Source: Paenibacillus nuruki (GTDB lineage: Bacteria; Bacillota; Bacilli; Paenibacillales; Paenibacillaceae). Taken from it: a stretch of DNA of 64,000 bases. Below are positions 18,306 to 27,616 of this stretch, piece after piece (position 1 is the first letter of the stretch; every line of letters starts with the position of its first letter). The translations under genes were made by a program, and so were the position numbers. The stretch lies in assembly GCF_001721045.1 (NCBI RefSeq), contig NZ_MDER01000035.1, positions 110,162-174,161 on the forward strand, in the 5' to 3' direction. The notes under the pieces are model-generated. The model did not search any database. It was not told the DNA's origin and saw only the letters and a list, made by a program, of their open reading frames with translations.

Positions 18306-20066
18306 TTATCCATGCATCGGATTACTCAGGTCTAATTGACGATATTGAATCGCTTCTGCAATATGAACCGCTTCAATCTGCTCCATATTTTCCAGATCAG
18401 CAATCGTTCGAGCTAATTTCAAAATTCGATCTCTCGCTCGCATACTCATTCCTAATTGTTCAAAAGCTGTTTCTAATAGTTGATTAGCAGAATCAGATAA
18501 GAAGGTATATTCACGTAACCATTTACCTGATAATTCACTATTCCAATGAATATCCAAATGCTGATAGCGATTCAATTGAATCTGGTGTGCTTGCTCTACG
18601 ATAGCACGCATACTTGCCGAATCATAGCCTGTATCTTCTGTTCCTTCTTTGGCTCGTTGCCAATCTTGTTCGGTAGGACGAGGCACTTCTATTTGTAGAT
18701 CTATTCGATCCAATAATGGACCTGAGATCTTGGAACGATAGCGAGCAATCTGGCTATGACTACATGTGCAAGGATGAGCAGCATGTGTACTCCCTAGATA
18801 TCCACAAGGACAAGAATTCATCGAACCTGCTAATAAGAAATTAGCGGGAAATGAAAATACAGCTCGTGCTCTACTGATTGTTACTTGATGATCTTCAAGC
18901 GGCTGTCGTAATACTTCTAATACCGATCTTGGAAACTCTGGCAATTCATCTAAAAATAATATTCCTTGATGCGCCAGGCTGACTTCTCCCGGCTTAGGTA
19001 TACTTCCCCCTCCAATCAATCCTGTAACTGTTGTACTGTGATGAGGGGCGCGAAAAGGACGCACAGAGATTAAGCCAGCATTAGAGTCTTTGAATCGTCC
19101 TGATACACTAAAAATTTTAGTCACTTCCAGTGCTTCAGCATCAGTTAAGACAGGCAAAATAGTAGGTAGACGTTTAATCAACATCGTCTTTCCTGTACCG
19201 GGAGGACCTAATAATAAGATATTATGCATTCCTGCGGCAGCAATCATTAATGCTCGCTTCACATGTTGCTGTCCGAATACATCTCCATAATCTTCTTGCA
19301 TCGATGACGTGGGATGCTGGATATGTTCTTTTTTGACCTTTTGTACACGTAATGGGGACAGAATGACCATTTTGCGTGGATCTGATTTCTTTTTCGATTT
19401 ATTCATCGAATCATCTATCGCTGTAGCGAGTTTCTGTTCATTGGGAGAAGAATGAGCATGAATTTGCTTTACTTTAATCTCAGGCTGATCGGGTAAAGAC
19501 ATGCGGAAAGATTCAATATGATCTTGCGATACACGCTGATTTGCTTTCGTATCGGAATCATGTTGTGAACCAGCAAACAAATCATTTAGATGATGAATAG
19601 CATATACTTCTATCCCTTCTACTAGCGCAGCTTCTGTTGCATTTTCTTGAGGAACCAATACTGCTTTTAACCCATGCTGACGAGCGGTATCGACCATAGA
19701 CAACACCCCCGGAACAGGTCGCAAAGTCCCATCTAATGCTAATTCTCCAATTAACAAGATTTGATCTTGATCCGGCAAAACAATCTGATCACTTGTTGTC
19801 AAAATACCCATCGCAATCGCAAGATCAAAGGCTGAACCTTCTTTGCGTAAATCTGCGGGTGCCAGATTGATCGTCACTCGTTGATTAGGAAAAGTAAATC
19901 CGCAATTTTTAATCGCAGAACGCACTCTTTCGATCGATTCTCGAATCGCTGAATCGGGTAATCCAATAATCGCAACCATGGGTAGACCATTCGATAAGTC
20001 TGTCTCGACTTCCACCATAACTCCATTGATTCCATGTAAACAAGCACTAAATAATTTACCATACAT
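18306..20066 (-). CDS. comM: YifB/ComM family Mg-chelatase-like AAA+ ATPase
   Basis: ComM is a hexameric helicase that promotes branch migration during natural transformation. Lon-like N-terminal domain (about 1-170), AAA+ core with Walker A LLGPPGTGKTMLIKRLP near residue 290, Walker B ILFLDELPEF, and a C-terminal domain with a Cys-rich loop NSCPCGYLGSTHAAHPCTCS. A poorly conserved insert of ~60 Lys/Ser/Gln-rich residues separates the Lon-like and AAA+ parts. I use ATG 20066 (MYGKLFSACLHG); the TTG at 20090 lacks a well-placed ribosome site. First core gene after the accessory block. A hairpin overlaps its ribosome site. Confidence 0.93.
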   Translation of the reverse strand: MYGKLFSACLHGINGVMVEVETDLSNGLPMVAIIGLPDSAIRESIERVRSAIKNCGFTFPNQRVTINLAPADLRKEGSAFDLAIAMGILTTSDQIVLPDQDQILLIGELALDGTLRPVPGVLSMVDTARQHGLKAVLVPQENATEAALVEGIEVYAIHHLNDLFAGSQHDSDTKANQRVSQDHIESFRMSLPDQPEIKVKQIHAHSSPNEQKLATAIDDSMNKSKKKSDPRKMVILSPLRVQKVKKEHIQHPTSSMQEDYGDVFGQQHVKRALMIAAAGMHNILLLGPPGTGKTMLIKRLPTILPVLTDAEALEVTKIFSVSGRFKDSNAGLISVRPFRAPHHSTTVTGLIGGGSIPKPGEVSLAHQGILFLDELPEFPRSVLEVLRQPLEDHQVTISRARAVFSFPANFLLAGSMNSCPCGYLGSTHAAHPCTCSHSQIARYRSKISGPLLDRIDLQIEVPRPTEQDWQRAKEGTEDTGYDSASMRAIVEQAHQIQLNRYQHLDIHWNSELSGKWLREYTFLSDSANQLLETAFEQLGMSMRARDRILKLARTIADLENMEQIEAVHIAEAIQYRQLDLSNPMHG

Positions 20067-20069
20067 AAT

Positions 20070-20155
20070 AAAAAAACACCCTTTCTCCAAAAACCTTGTT
20101 AATCTCGCAACTGATTACAGTGCGGATAGAACTACCGGTTTATTGAAAAAGGGTG
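20070..20155 (-). promoter_or_regulatory. Hairpin covering the comM ribosome site
   Basis: On the minus strand CACCCTTT (20155-20148) can pair with AAAGGGTG (20084-20077), which is the only reasonable comM ribosome site and is followed by seven T. The ~60-base loop contains its own hairpin (CGCACTG / CAGTTGCG, 20124-20106). The structure could act as a translation block or attenuator. The outer stem is only eight pairs, so this is a candidate. Confidence 0.4.
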
Positions 20156-20191
20156 CTTCCTCTATTTTCAATAGATTTTATTTACAACTCA

Positions 20192-20563
20192 TTATACAAA
20201 AGCAGCTACAATATGCTCCAACTCTACCACTTGATAAGAATGATTCATCTGAATCGTTATCACATCATAGCGAAAAGGAAAATGTGACTGCCCTTTGTGA
20301 TGCGCATAGACTTCTGCGGTTTCCCGAATTTGTTTTTGTTTGCGCCAGTCGACAGATTCAGCGGGCGTGCCATATACATCACTTGTACGACTTCGCACTT
20401 CTACAATCACAATCGTGCCTTCGTAAAAAGCAATAATATCCAACTCACCACTACGACAGCTCCAGTTGCGATAACCAATCTGATAGCCTTGTTGTTCTAA
20501 ATAATAAGCAGCGGTATCTTCGGCAATACGTCCTTTGTATTTGCGATCATCTGTTTTCACCAA
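20192..20563 (-). CDS. yraN: YraN family (UPF0102) putative nuclease-fold protein
   Basis: Small protein of the restriction-endonuclease-like fold. GRIAEDTAAYYLEQQGY at the N-terminus and RSGELDIIAFYEGTIVIVEV with the conserved E-x-D...E-x-K/R-type acidic positions (here IVEVRSR) are the family pattern. 123 residues. Start is GTG at 20563, just after the stop of the FlhB-like gene, so translation is probably coupled. Function is unknown; association with recombination genes such as comM is common. Confidence 0.9.
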   Translation of the reverse strand: MVKTDDRKYKGRIAEDTAAYYLEQQGYQIGYRNWSCRSGELDIIAFYEGTIVIVEVRSRTSDVYGTPAESVDWRKQKQIRETAEVYAHHKGQSHFPFRYDVITIQMNHSYQVVELEHIVAAFV

Positions 20564-20862
20564 TCATGACCGCCTCGATTCAAATTCTTATCTGCACGAT
20601 AAATAAAGCTAAGCACTTCAGCAACCAGTTCAAACAATTCACCCGGAATTTGTTGATCAAGATCAAGCTTCGACAATACTTCAACTAACGCCGCATCTTG
20701 TTGCACAGCTACTCCTGCTTCTTGCGCTTTTTCCAGAATACTTTCGGCAATTCTTCCTTTACCTTTGGCTACTACTATTGGAGCTGAATTTTGATTTGGA
20801 TCGTATTTAAGAGCAACGGCTCTTTTGGCTCTCATTGCCATATCGTCTTTGGGTTTATTCAT
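20557..20862 (-). CDS. FlhB C-terminal-like export protein (YlqH-like)
   Basis: Corresponds to the cytoplasmic C-terminal part of FlhB/EscU, the switch protein of type III export. The segment AVALKYDPNQNSAPIVVAKG matches what follows the autocleavage NPTH site in FlhB, and ARxxxxGVxVxxDxALVEVL is conserved; the membrane domain and the NPTH motif itself are absent. 101 residues. Start overlaps the upstream stop by four bases (ATGA), and the pair matches the ylqG-ylqH order of B. subtilis next to rnhB. The role of such FlhB paralogues is not established. Confidence 0.88.
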   Translation of the reverse strand: MNKPKDDMAMRAKRAVALKYDPNQNSAPIVVAKGKGRIAESILEKAQEAGVAVQQDAALVEVLSKLDLDQQIPGELFELVAEVLSFIYRADKNLNRGGHDW

Positions 20863-22994
20863 ATTTTCATATCCACCCCTTTGTAATCAGGCGGTGCATA
20901 ACGTTGTAAAAGATCATGATCTGACATACCTGTACTGTTTTCATTAGTAGCACTGGATCGAACAGGCATGGCATCTACTTTAAGAGATAACAATTGATAA
21001 CCTAATGCACTCATCGCTGTAGCCATTTCTTCACGTTTACTTTCAACAAGAGGTGCGAGTTGTTCCAGATCATTATGCACTTTAAGAGTAACGATTTTGT
21101 CTACGACATGTACATCGACAAGAGTGGGTCCTAATGAATGCATATCTAGGTCAAACCATAGACGGCAATTAGAAGCGTCTAATTCTCCTTTAGGGCCACG
21201 GCGAGATTGAATCTGTACAGAAGCTGTTTCCTGTCCATCTGGACCTTTAAATGGAACAAACATCGTGACCTGTGCAAAAGGAGCAGTACGATCTGTATTT
21301 AGCAATAATTGCTGACCTGTTAATTGCTGAACTAGCTGTTGTGCGGCTTCTTTCAACGCTGGAGGAACATCATCTGCGGCTGTCAATTGAAGTAAGATTC
21401 CTTTTAATGTATCTTGAACTTTGCTAACAGCATCATCCGTATTCGAAGCCATTTGTTGTGCAATATGAGCTGGATTCGTCGCATCTACACTATTACGGTT
21501 ATTTAGAAGTGCAGGATTCAGTAAAGGATCTGCTTCTGTTAGTGTATTCTGCGCATTAATTGCTGCTTGCGCCTGTGCATTGGCAGTCACTTGCTTCGGA
21601 TTCATGGTGTTTTGCAATTCGGCATCTGGAGCTATCTGATCTGGATTTGTTGCGATTTGTTGGAATCCATTCGGATTAGCAACACGAGCTGTAGGTGCAG
21701 GCAATAGTTCTTCTAATGTAGGATTTGGCATACCATTAACCATATTCATATTAGACTGAAGAGCTGGATTAGCATTACGAGCCGTTGCAGGGTCTGTTGA
21801 TGCTTGCGCAAGTCCATTAGCTCCCAAAGATATGGTTGTCTGCTCAGAGCGTGTAGCTACAGCTTCGGGGGCTGTATTATTTACACTTGCACGTGCTACT
21901 TGTTGTTCATGCTCTGCTCCAAGCAATTTCAACACACGACCCAACCACGGTTCTGTTGCTTGAGCTTTGGGACTACCTGTTGCTGCTGTATTTGTAGAAT
22001 TAGCCAGAACTGATGGAGCATCCTCCGCAGTGTTTGACGGACTAATCGTTGTAGAAGCATTTGTCGTTGTCCCTTGTGCTTGCTGTGTTGGATTATTGGC
22101 TGTTGTGGTCACAGGTGCTGTTGGCGATTGAGGACCATTTGGATTAGGTACAGATGGTAAAGTCATTTTGCCACTATTAACATCTGTATCTGGATTGGCA
22201 GATTGTGCAACGATACTTCCCAATTGATCCAGTACCGTTTGTAATTTACCCAGTAACACAGATGTGGGATTATTATTTTGTGCTGGATTAGCATTTCCTT
22301 GAACTGCCTGATTAGGTGTCGATGGATTCGATGCTACATTCTCTGGCGCTTGATCGCTAGTTGTACCTTTACCTAGATTCGATGCATTTTCTTGTACTTG
22401 TGTCACGGTAGCACGAACCAGATTATCCAGATTGCTTAACAGATCATGAAGAGGAGGTCCAAATATCGCTTGCTGTAGACCGCTCACACTCTGTGCTGTC
22501 ACAGGTAGACCCCGCTGAATCGCTACAGCCGCAGATTGTACCCATTCACCTACAGGTACACCAGCTGGCTTTTGAGACAGTGTTGATTGTATATTTTTGA
22601 CGTTATCGGCATTAAGCGTTATACCCGACGCTCTCATCTGAGTAATCATTTCACGATTTTCTTTGGTATCTGGTAAATTAAAAGATTCTAATACTTCTCC
22701 CATCGACGCATTAGATAAAGGATTCGATGGATTGCCTGTTACAGGTTTTAAAACAGGTAACCCGTCTGAATCAGGAGCTTGTACTTGTAATAATGTAGTT
22801 GCTCCTTGTTGCAAAGGAGTCTCTAATTTGGCTCTAACTTTAACACCTTGAATCTGGACAACTGCTTCTTGCCCATCTTCCGATACGCTTGTCACCACTC
22901 CGCGGACAACTTGACCTTCTTTCAACTCCATTTGCCGTGCTTCACCTGGCTTGCTATCACCTATAAGCCCACGGAATAGCGATCCAATATTCAT
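20859..22994 (-). CDS. Large Asn/Pro/Thr-rich FliK-like protein (YlqG-like)
   Basis: I use ATG 22994 (MNIGSLFRGLIGDSKPG), with GGAGG seven bases upstream; 711 residues. Layout: a ~100-residue N-terminal domain (GQVVRGVVTSVSEDGQEAVVQ, a beta-rich stretch), a very long low-complexity middle rich in Asn, Gln, Pro, Thr and Ala (about 200-520), and a C-terminal domain (about 560-700) with FVPFKGPDGQETASVQIQSR and LDMHSLGPTLVDVHVVDKIV like the C-terminal domain of flagellar hook-length proteins. Translationally coupled to the FlhB-like gene. FliK and FlhB interact in flagella, so this pair may be a second, non-flagellar-operon version. Confidence 0.75.
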   Translation of the reverse strand: MNIGSLFRGLIGDSKPGEARQMELKEGQVVRGVVTSVSEDGQEAVVQIQGVKVRAKLETPLQQGATTLLQVQAPDSDGLPVLKPVTGNPSNPLSNASMGEVLESFNLPDTKENREMITQMRASGITLNADNVKNIQSTLSQKPAGVPVGEWVQSAAVAIQRGLPVTAQSVSGLQQAIFGPPLHDLLSNLDNLVRATVTQVQENASNLGKGTTSDQAPENVASNPSTPNQAVQGNANPAQNNNPTSVLLGKLQTVLDQLGSIVAQSANPDTDVNSGKMTLPSVPNPNGPQSPTAPVTTTANNPTQQAQGTTTNASTTISPSNTAEDAPSVLANSTNTAATGSPKAQATEPWLGRVLKLLGAEHEQQVARASVNNTAPEAVATRSEQTTISLGANGLAQASTDPATARNANPALQSNMNMVNGMPNPTLEELLPAPTARVANPNGFQQIATNPDQIAPDAELQNTMNPKQVTANAQAQAAINAQNTLTEADPLLNPALLNNRNSVDATNPAHIAQQMASNTDDAVSKVQDTLKGILLQLTAADDVPPALKEAAQQLVQQLTGQQLLLNTDRTAPFAQVTMFVPFKGPDGQETASVQIQSRRGPKGELDASNCRLWFDLDMHSLGPTLVDVHVVDKIVTLKVHNDLEQLAPLVESKREEMATAMSALGYQLLSLKVDAMPVRSSATNENSTGMSDHDLLQRYAPPDYKGVDMKI

Positions 22995-23190
22995 AGTCAT
23001 CCCTCCTATCATCGTTTCTAGTTCATCATGATCTCTATTTTTGTATCACTAACAAGTAGACTATAAATAACTTCAACATTATGAAGACCATTTGTAGTCG
23101 ATGCTTATGTATATTTTGATTTACGATTCGTCCTTTTGGTTATCTTATTTATCGGTTAAAAAGTGTCTAATCATGAGGATATGGCTGTAC

Positions 23191-23229
23191 AAAAAAGAAC
23201 CCGCTCTTTATTGTAAGATGCGGGTTCTT
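23191..23229 (-). terminator. Terminator downstream of rnhB
   Basis: Stem AAGAACCCGC / GCGGGTTCTT with a 15-base loop, followed on the minus strand by six T. It separates rnhB from the YlqG-like gene. Confidence 0.9.
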
Positions 23230-23315
23230 CCCATAGCATATCTATTGATATCTTCACATAAAGTAATATAGATGCATAATAAATCATTCTATCTTAGAAT
23301 TCAATACCTTGATAT

Positions 23316-23936
23316 CTAAAATAAAGTGGGTTGTTCGAGTAATAAATTGCCCAAAAAGCTTTTGCGATGTAATGGTGTAATCCCCTGCGCAATAATCTGA
23401 GCACGATGAACTTTGGTCGCGTATCCTTTATGACCAGCAATACCATAGCCTGGATATTGTTCTTCCCATTCACCCACACACAGACGATCACGAGTGACTT
23501 TGGCAATAATCGACGCAGCCGCAATACTGTGACTATTCGCATCACCTTTGATAATCGAGCGTTGCGGAATATCAAGATCTACCTTTTCAGCATCCACGAG
23601 AATGTAATCAGGAGATACGCTTAATTGTTGCAAAGCGATCTTCATCGCTAGCCTGGCAGCTTGCTTGATATTGATCTTATCAATCGTTGCTGCGTCTACA
23701 TAACCAACACCTACAGCGAGTGCTTGCTCCATAATCTGATCATAGAGTTGCTCACGCTTTTTCTCAGACAGCTTTTTGGAGTCATTCACGCCTTCAATGA
23801 TTACACCTTCAGGTATAATTACAGCTGCCGCAATCACATCTCCAAATAGACAACCTCGTCCTACTTCATCTACACCTGCAATATGGTGATATCCTTCTGT
23901 AATACATTCACGTTCATATTTTAACAATTCTGACAT
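23316..23936 (-). CDS. rnhB: Ribonuclease HII
   Basis: Removes ribonucleotides and RNA from RNA-DNA hybrids. The signature IAGVDEVGRGCLFGDV near residue 20 carries the first catalytic Asp-Glu pair; the second Asp lies in ILVDAEKVDL and the third in the segment IAKVTRDRLC. NDSKKLSEKKRE is the conserved substrate-binding stretch. 206 residues, slightly short of the B. subtilis form (255), which has an N-terminal extension. It lies 17 bases downstream of rbgA, the usual order. Confidence 0.96.
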   Translation of the reverse strand: MSELLKYERECITEGYHHIAGVDEVGRGCLFGDVIAAAVIIPEGVIIEGVNDSKKLSEKKREQLYDQIMEQALAVGVGYVDAATIDKINIKQAARLAMKIALQQLSVSPDYILVDAEKVDLDIPQRSIIKGDANSHSIAAASIIAKVTRDRLCVGEWEEQYPGYGIAGHKGYATKVHRAQIIAQGITPLHRKSFLGNLLLEQPTLF

Positions 23937-23953
23937 GATGATTCCTCCAATAC

Positions 23954-24814
23954 TTAAGGAGTCTCCATGGAGATTCGTCCCATTTTACCTGCACGCAACT
24001 CACGCAAAATAACTTTAGACGCTTTTTCTAAATCAATGCGTCCACCACTCATTAAGCAACCACGTTTACGACCGATTTCTTCCATAATTTCTACGATTTC
24101 ATTCGGGTTTTCGAAATCTTGTGGTTGTTCAGATAATTCAAAACGTTCAGCGATATTATCCCAATAGTGCTTGCAGATGTATTTCATTCCGAAATAAGCT
24201 ACATCTTCTACGTTCAGAATTTCTTCACGAATAGCGCCTGTTACTGCTAGCTTATAACCGATAATTTGATCTTCAAATTTAGGCCATAAAATACCCGGTG
24301 TATCTAACAGTTCCATTTCTGTACCGACTTTGATCCACTGTTGCCCTTTGGTTACACCTGGACGGTCACCAGTCAAGGCAATACTCTTTCCTGCAAGACG
24401 GTTGATCAAAGTCGATTTACCTACGTTTGGAATCCCTACAATCAATCCGCGCATAGGACGTTGATTCATGCCTTTAGCAGCACGTTTGTCACGCTTGTCT
24501 TTCAACAAGACTTTAGAACGTTCAGCGATCTCTTTGATCCCTTGTCCACTTGCAGAGTCTAAAGGAAGAACAGCATGTCCTTCTTCTTTAAAATATTCAA
24601 CCCATTCTGCTGTCACTTTGGGATCAGCCAAATCGGATTTGTTCAAAATAATCATTCTCGGTTTGCCCTGCAAAATCTCATCAATCATTGGATTACGACT
24701 GGAGAGTGGCAGACGTGCATCCACGAGTTCAATAACCATATCGATTAATTTAAGCTTTGCCTCGATCTGGCGACGTGCTCTTGTCATATGTCCGGGAAAC
24801 CATTGAATAGCCAT
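23954..24814 (-). CDS. rbgA: Ribosome biogenesis GTPase RbgA (YlqF)
   Basis: Assembly factor for the 50S subunit. Circularly permuted GTPase: NKSD (G4) at about residues 58-61 comes before the P loop GIPNVGKSTLINRL (about 127) and DTPGILWPKF (G3). WFPGHMTRARRQIE at the N-terminus is invariant in the family, and the C-terminal helical ANTAR-like domain follows. 286 residues. Operon position between lepB and rnhB as in Bacillus. Confidence 0.97.
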   Translation of the reverse strand: MAIQWFPGHMTRARRQIEAKLKLIDMVIELVDARLPLSSRNPMIDEILQGKPRMIILNKSDLADPKVTAEWVEYFKEEGHAVLPLDSASGQGIKEIAERSKVLLKDKRDKRAAKGMNQRPMRGLIVGIPNVGKSTLINRLAGKSIALTGDRPGVTKGQQWIKVGTEMELLDTPGILWPKFEDQIIGYKLAVTGAIREEILNVEDVAYFGMKYICKHYWDNIAERFELSEQPQDFENPNEIVEIMEEIGRKRGCLMSGGRIDLEKASKVILRELRAGKMGRISMETP

Positions 24815-24866
24815 CGGTTTTCCCCCTTACTTCTTTAAATTAGCTGTCCGTATATGTTAGGCAGCT

Positions 24867-25538
24867 TTATTGTTCAACCCACTTCGCATCACTAAACGGC
24901 CAGAAAATAACATCTGCACGTCCAATAATATCTCCAAGCGGTATATAACCGATCATACGACTGTCTTGACTGTTGGAACGATTATCTCCCATTACGAATA
25001 CATGACCCGCAGGTACAGTTCCATCCGGGAAATTCTCTGTTGGGAAATTGTTAATATTATAATCGCTACCTTGTGCATGTGCATTATCCAATGCCGATTG
25101 GATATAAGGCTCACTGATTTCTTTACCATTGACAGTAACTTTATCACCTTCAACTTTAACAGTGTCTCCAGCAACAGCGATAACACGTTTGATAAAGTCA
25201 CGATTTTGTGAAGGAACTTTCAGTACAACTACTTCTCCAGGTTGCGGAGTACGAATATCGTATAGAATTTTGTTCACGATCACACGTTCACCCGTATGAA
25301 AATTCGGTTGCATGGATGGACCGTCTACAATAAACGGTTCAAACAAGAACCAGCGGATAACGACAACAAGTAACAAAGCAACCACAATCGCTTTAATCCA
25401 CTCTTTCGTTTCGCTTTTCTTTTTCTTCTCAGGTTGTATCGTTCCTGAATCTGGATTACCTGTGTTGAGAGGTTCTTGTACTTCTGTCGTATTTGCTGCA
25501 TGTACTTCATTGTTAGATGGTTTTGTGTCTTGCTCCAT
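24867..25538 (-). CDS. lepB: Type I signal peptidase
   Basis: Membrane serine protease that cleaves secretory signal peptides. A ~45-residue acidic/charged cytoplasmic tail, one membrane span (WIKAIVVALLLVVVIRWFLF, about 47-66), then the catalytic Ser in VDGPSMQPNF, the Lys in DFIKRVIAVAGD and the GDNRSNSQDSRMIG box. 223 residues; the long cytoplasmic tail is the only unusual part. ATG with GAAGG upstream; a promoter candidate lies at 25652-25679. Confidence 0.96.
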   Translation of the reverse strand: MEQDTKPSNNEVHAANTTEVQEPLNTGNPDSGTIQPEKKKKSETKEWIKAIVVALLLVVVIRWFLFEPFIVDGPSMQPNFHTGERVIVNKILYDIRTPQPGEVVVLKVPSQNRDFIKRVIAVAGDTVKVEGDKVTVNGKEISEPYIQSALDNAHAQGSDYNINNFPTENFPDGTVPAGHVFVMGDNRSNSQDSRMIGYIPLGDIIGRADVIFWPFSDAKWVEQ

Positions 25539-25651
25539 AGGCCATGCCTTCTTTCCTGGTTTAATTGGCGCTTTGTATATGTACCGACTAACATACTAGG
25601 ACTAATCCTTATGCTACGTATACCAAGTACCTATACGATTTCACTCTATCT

Positions 25652-25679
25652 ATTTTACACACAATTTTGTAAAAACCAA
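25652..25679 (-). promoter_or_regulatory. Candidate promoter of the lepB-rbgA-rnhB unit
   Basis: TTGGTT, 16-base spacer, TAAAAT on the minus strand, about 115 bases before the lepB start. The -10 is good and the -35 weak. An imperfect hairpin at about 25706-25750 just upstream (ending in TTTTTG) may be a second terminator of rplS. I see nothing else in the 306-base gap between lepB and rplS. Confidence 0.4.
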
Positions 25680-25785
25680 ATTTTGAAGGATTCTATTCGT
25701 CAAGAAATACAAAAATCCCGTCTACAGCCGTGTATAAAGGCTGTCCGGCGGAATCGGATGTGAATCATTATCTTAAATAACAGCG

Positions 25786-25825
25786 TAAAAATAACGAAAA
25801 GGGCTTGTTTCACCAAGCCCTTCTC
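25786..25825 (-). terminator. Terminator of rplS
   Basis: Stem GAAAAGGGCTTG / CAAGCCCTTCTC (25796-25807, 25814-25825), then TTATTTTTA on the minus strand, 20 bases after the rplS stop. Confidence 0.85.
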
Positions 25826-25844
25826 AATCGCGTATCCAAAAGGA

Positions 25845-26189
25845 TTAACGACGCAATTCTTTAATTCTAGCTGCTTTACCGCGAAGCTCACGAAGATAGT
25901 ACAATTTCGCACGGCGAACTTTACCACGACGAGCTACTTCTAGTTTATCGATTTTAGGTGAATTTACTGGGAAAGTTCTTTCCACACCTACACCGTAAGA
26001 AATTTTACGTACTGTAAAAGTTTCACCGATGCCGCCACCTTGGCGTTTGATTACAACTCCCTCGAACAACTGAACACGTTCGCGAGTACCCTCGATTACC
26101 TTAACATGCACTTTTAAAGTGTCGCCTGCACGGAAATTAGGGATATCTTTACGAAGTTGATCTTGAGTAATTTCTTGAATGATATTCAT
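25845..26189 (-). CDS. rplS: 50S ribosomal protein L19
   Basis: Protein at the 30S-50S interface. The N-terminal [19 protein letters not shown] and the central [39 protein letters not shown] and C-terminal [17 protein letters not shown] are diagnostic. 114 residues. It has its own promoter and a 5' leader and is separated from trmD by a hypothetical gene. Confidence 0.99.
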   Translation of the reverse strand: MNIIQEITQDQLRKDIPNFRAGDTLKVHVKVIEGTRERVQLFEGVVIKRQGGGIGETFTVRKISYGVGVERTFPVNSPKIDKLEVARRGKVRRAKLYYLRELRGKAARIKELRR

Positions 26190-26315
26190 TAATAACTTCC
26201 TCCTTCCACACAGATGTTCATACGTCTCAGGGAATAATTCCTCATCATTGATCGTAGAGGACCATCAGATTCACACAACAGTCTAATATTATCATAGATC
26301 CTTATAGAATAACAA
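26190..26315 (-). promoter_or_regulatory. rplS promoter and candidate L19 autoregulatory leader
   Basis: TTGTTA (26315-26310), 16-base spacer and GATAAT (26293-26288) form a good promoter, giving a leader of about 90 bases before the rplS start. The leader contains a hairpin CCTC...GAGG with inner ATCA/TGAT pairing and a second hairpin GGAAT-T-ATTCC. An L19-binding leader RNA is known at this position in Bacilli; whether this RNA matches that model needs a covariance-model search. Confidence 0.5.
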
Positions 26316-26385
26316 TACTTTTTCAAAAAAAGTTAAAAGATATATCCACTTTAGATCATCTTTGATTCATTATCTATATGGTTAA

Positions 26386-26757
26386 CTATTCAAAATCACT
26401 TTGTTCTAGTAGATGTTGTAGACTTTTCAAGCGATTGATTTCTTCTTCAAAAGTAAGATGATCTGTTAATCGACTATTTTCTAACGCTCGGATTCTTGCT
26501 GTCTTTTTGTGATCGATACTACGATCAATTAATTTCACGACTGTATTACGTCCACTGTAATCAGCGATAAAATACTTTTTGTACGATTCGACTTCGATAT
26601 ACATAAGATAGGCAAATTCCGGTAGCAAACGATTGATCACAATCGTAGCATCCTGTTCTACAAATTCTTTATTTAAAACTGAAGCATATCCCTGACTACG
26701 CAAGTCACTACTTAATCGATCCAACCATTGCACATATTCCTGTTGCAAATCATTCAT
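26386..26757 (-). CDS. Conserved-looking hypothetical protein between trmD and rplS
   Basis: Not recognised. With ATG 26757 (MNDLQQEYVQWLDRLSSDLR; AGGAG ten bases upstream) the product has 123 residues: an N-terminal helical segment, a beta-rich middle (EQDATIVINRLLPEFAYLMY, EVESYKKYFIADYSGRNTVV) and a charged helical C-terminus. An extended form from 26832 adds 25 residues that overlap the ribosome site and is unlikely. No signal peptide or membrane span. It interrupts the trmD-rplS pair that is adjacent in B. subtilis. Confidence 0.7.
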   Translation of the reverse strand: MNDLQQEYVQWLDRLSSDLRSQGYASVLNKEFVEQDATIVINRLLPEFAYLMYIEVESYKKYFIADYSGRNTVVKLIDRSIDHKKTARIRALENSRLTDHLTFEEEINRLKSLQHLLEQSDFE

Positions 26758-26881
26758 GGTGTCCAAACTCCTATTCTTTGGGCTTATCCAATTCCAATAT
26801 GTACCTAGAGATACAAAAAAGAATTTCCCCATAATCGACCTCTACAGATCTTCATACAGCGAAATTCTTAGGTATATTCAG

Positions 26882-27616
26882 TTAACTACGCTGATTGTTA
26901 AGCCATTGGCGTTCTTTGGTTGTCAAATCAGCTTGTTCTAACAATTCTGGACGACGTTCCAATGTACGAAGTAATGATTGTTCACGGCGCCACTTTTCTA
27001 CATTAGCATGATGACCGGATAATAAAATATCAGGTACTTTCATCCCTCTATATTCAACTGGACGTGTATAATGTGGATATTCTAGCAAGCCTGTGCTAAA
27101 CGAATCGGTTACCGCACTGTTGGCATTCCCTAATACTCCTGGTAAAAGGCGTACAATGCTGTCTACAGCCGCCATAGCCGGTATTTCACCGCCAGTAAGC
27201 ACATAATCACCTATTGATATCTCATCGGTTACCAGATGCTCTCGAATACGTTCATCATATCCTTCATAATGACCGCAGATAAATATCAAATGTTCTTCCT
27301 CAGCCAATTCTTCAGCTTTGCGTTGGGTAAAAGGCTCCCCCTGTGGACACATCAAAATAATACGTGGAGATACAGATGTTGATGCAGGCGCCAAATCTTC
27401 CACAGCATCAAAAATAGGCTCAGGCTTGAGCACCATTCCCCCGCCTCCACCATAAGGTGTATCGTCTACCGTACCATGTTTACTTTTAGAATACGTACGA
27501 AAATTAATCGCATTTAATTCTACAATACCTTTGGCTGCGGCTTTACCCAGAATGCTAGAACCAAATACACCGGTAAACATTTCCGGAAATAAGGTTAGCA
27601 CATCGATCTTCATCAT
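26882..27616 (-). CDS. trmD: tRNA (guanine-37-N1)-methyltransferase
   Basis: SAM-dependent SPOUT enzyme that methylates G37 and prevents frameshifting. [15 protein letters not shown] start, trefoil-knot motifs [12 protein letters not shown] and [18 protein letters not shown]. 244 residues, normal. Its start overlaps the rimM stop by four bases, so translation is coupled. Confidence 0.98.
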   Translation of the reverse strand: MMKIDVLTLFPEMFTGVFGSSILGKAAAKGIVELNAINFRTYSKSKHGTVDDTPYGGGGGMVLKPEPIFDAVEDLAPASTSVSPRIILMCPQGEPFTQRKAEELAEEEHLIFICGHYEGYDERIREHLVTDEISIGDYVLTGGEIPAMAAVDSIVRLLPGVLGNANSAVTDSFSTGLLEYPHYTRPVEYRGMKVPDILLSGHHANVEKWRREQSLLRTLERRPELLEQADLTTKERQWLNNQRS

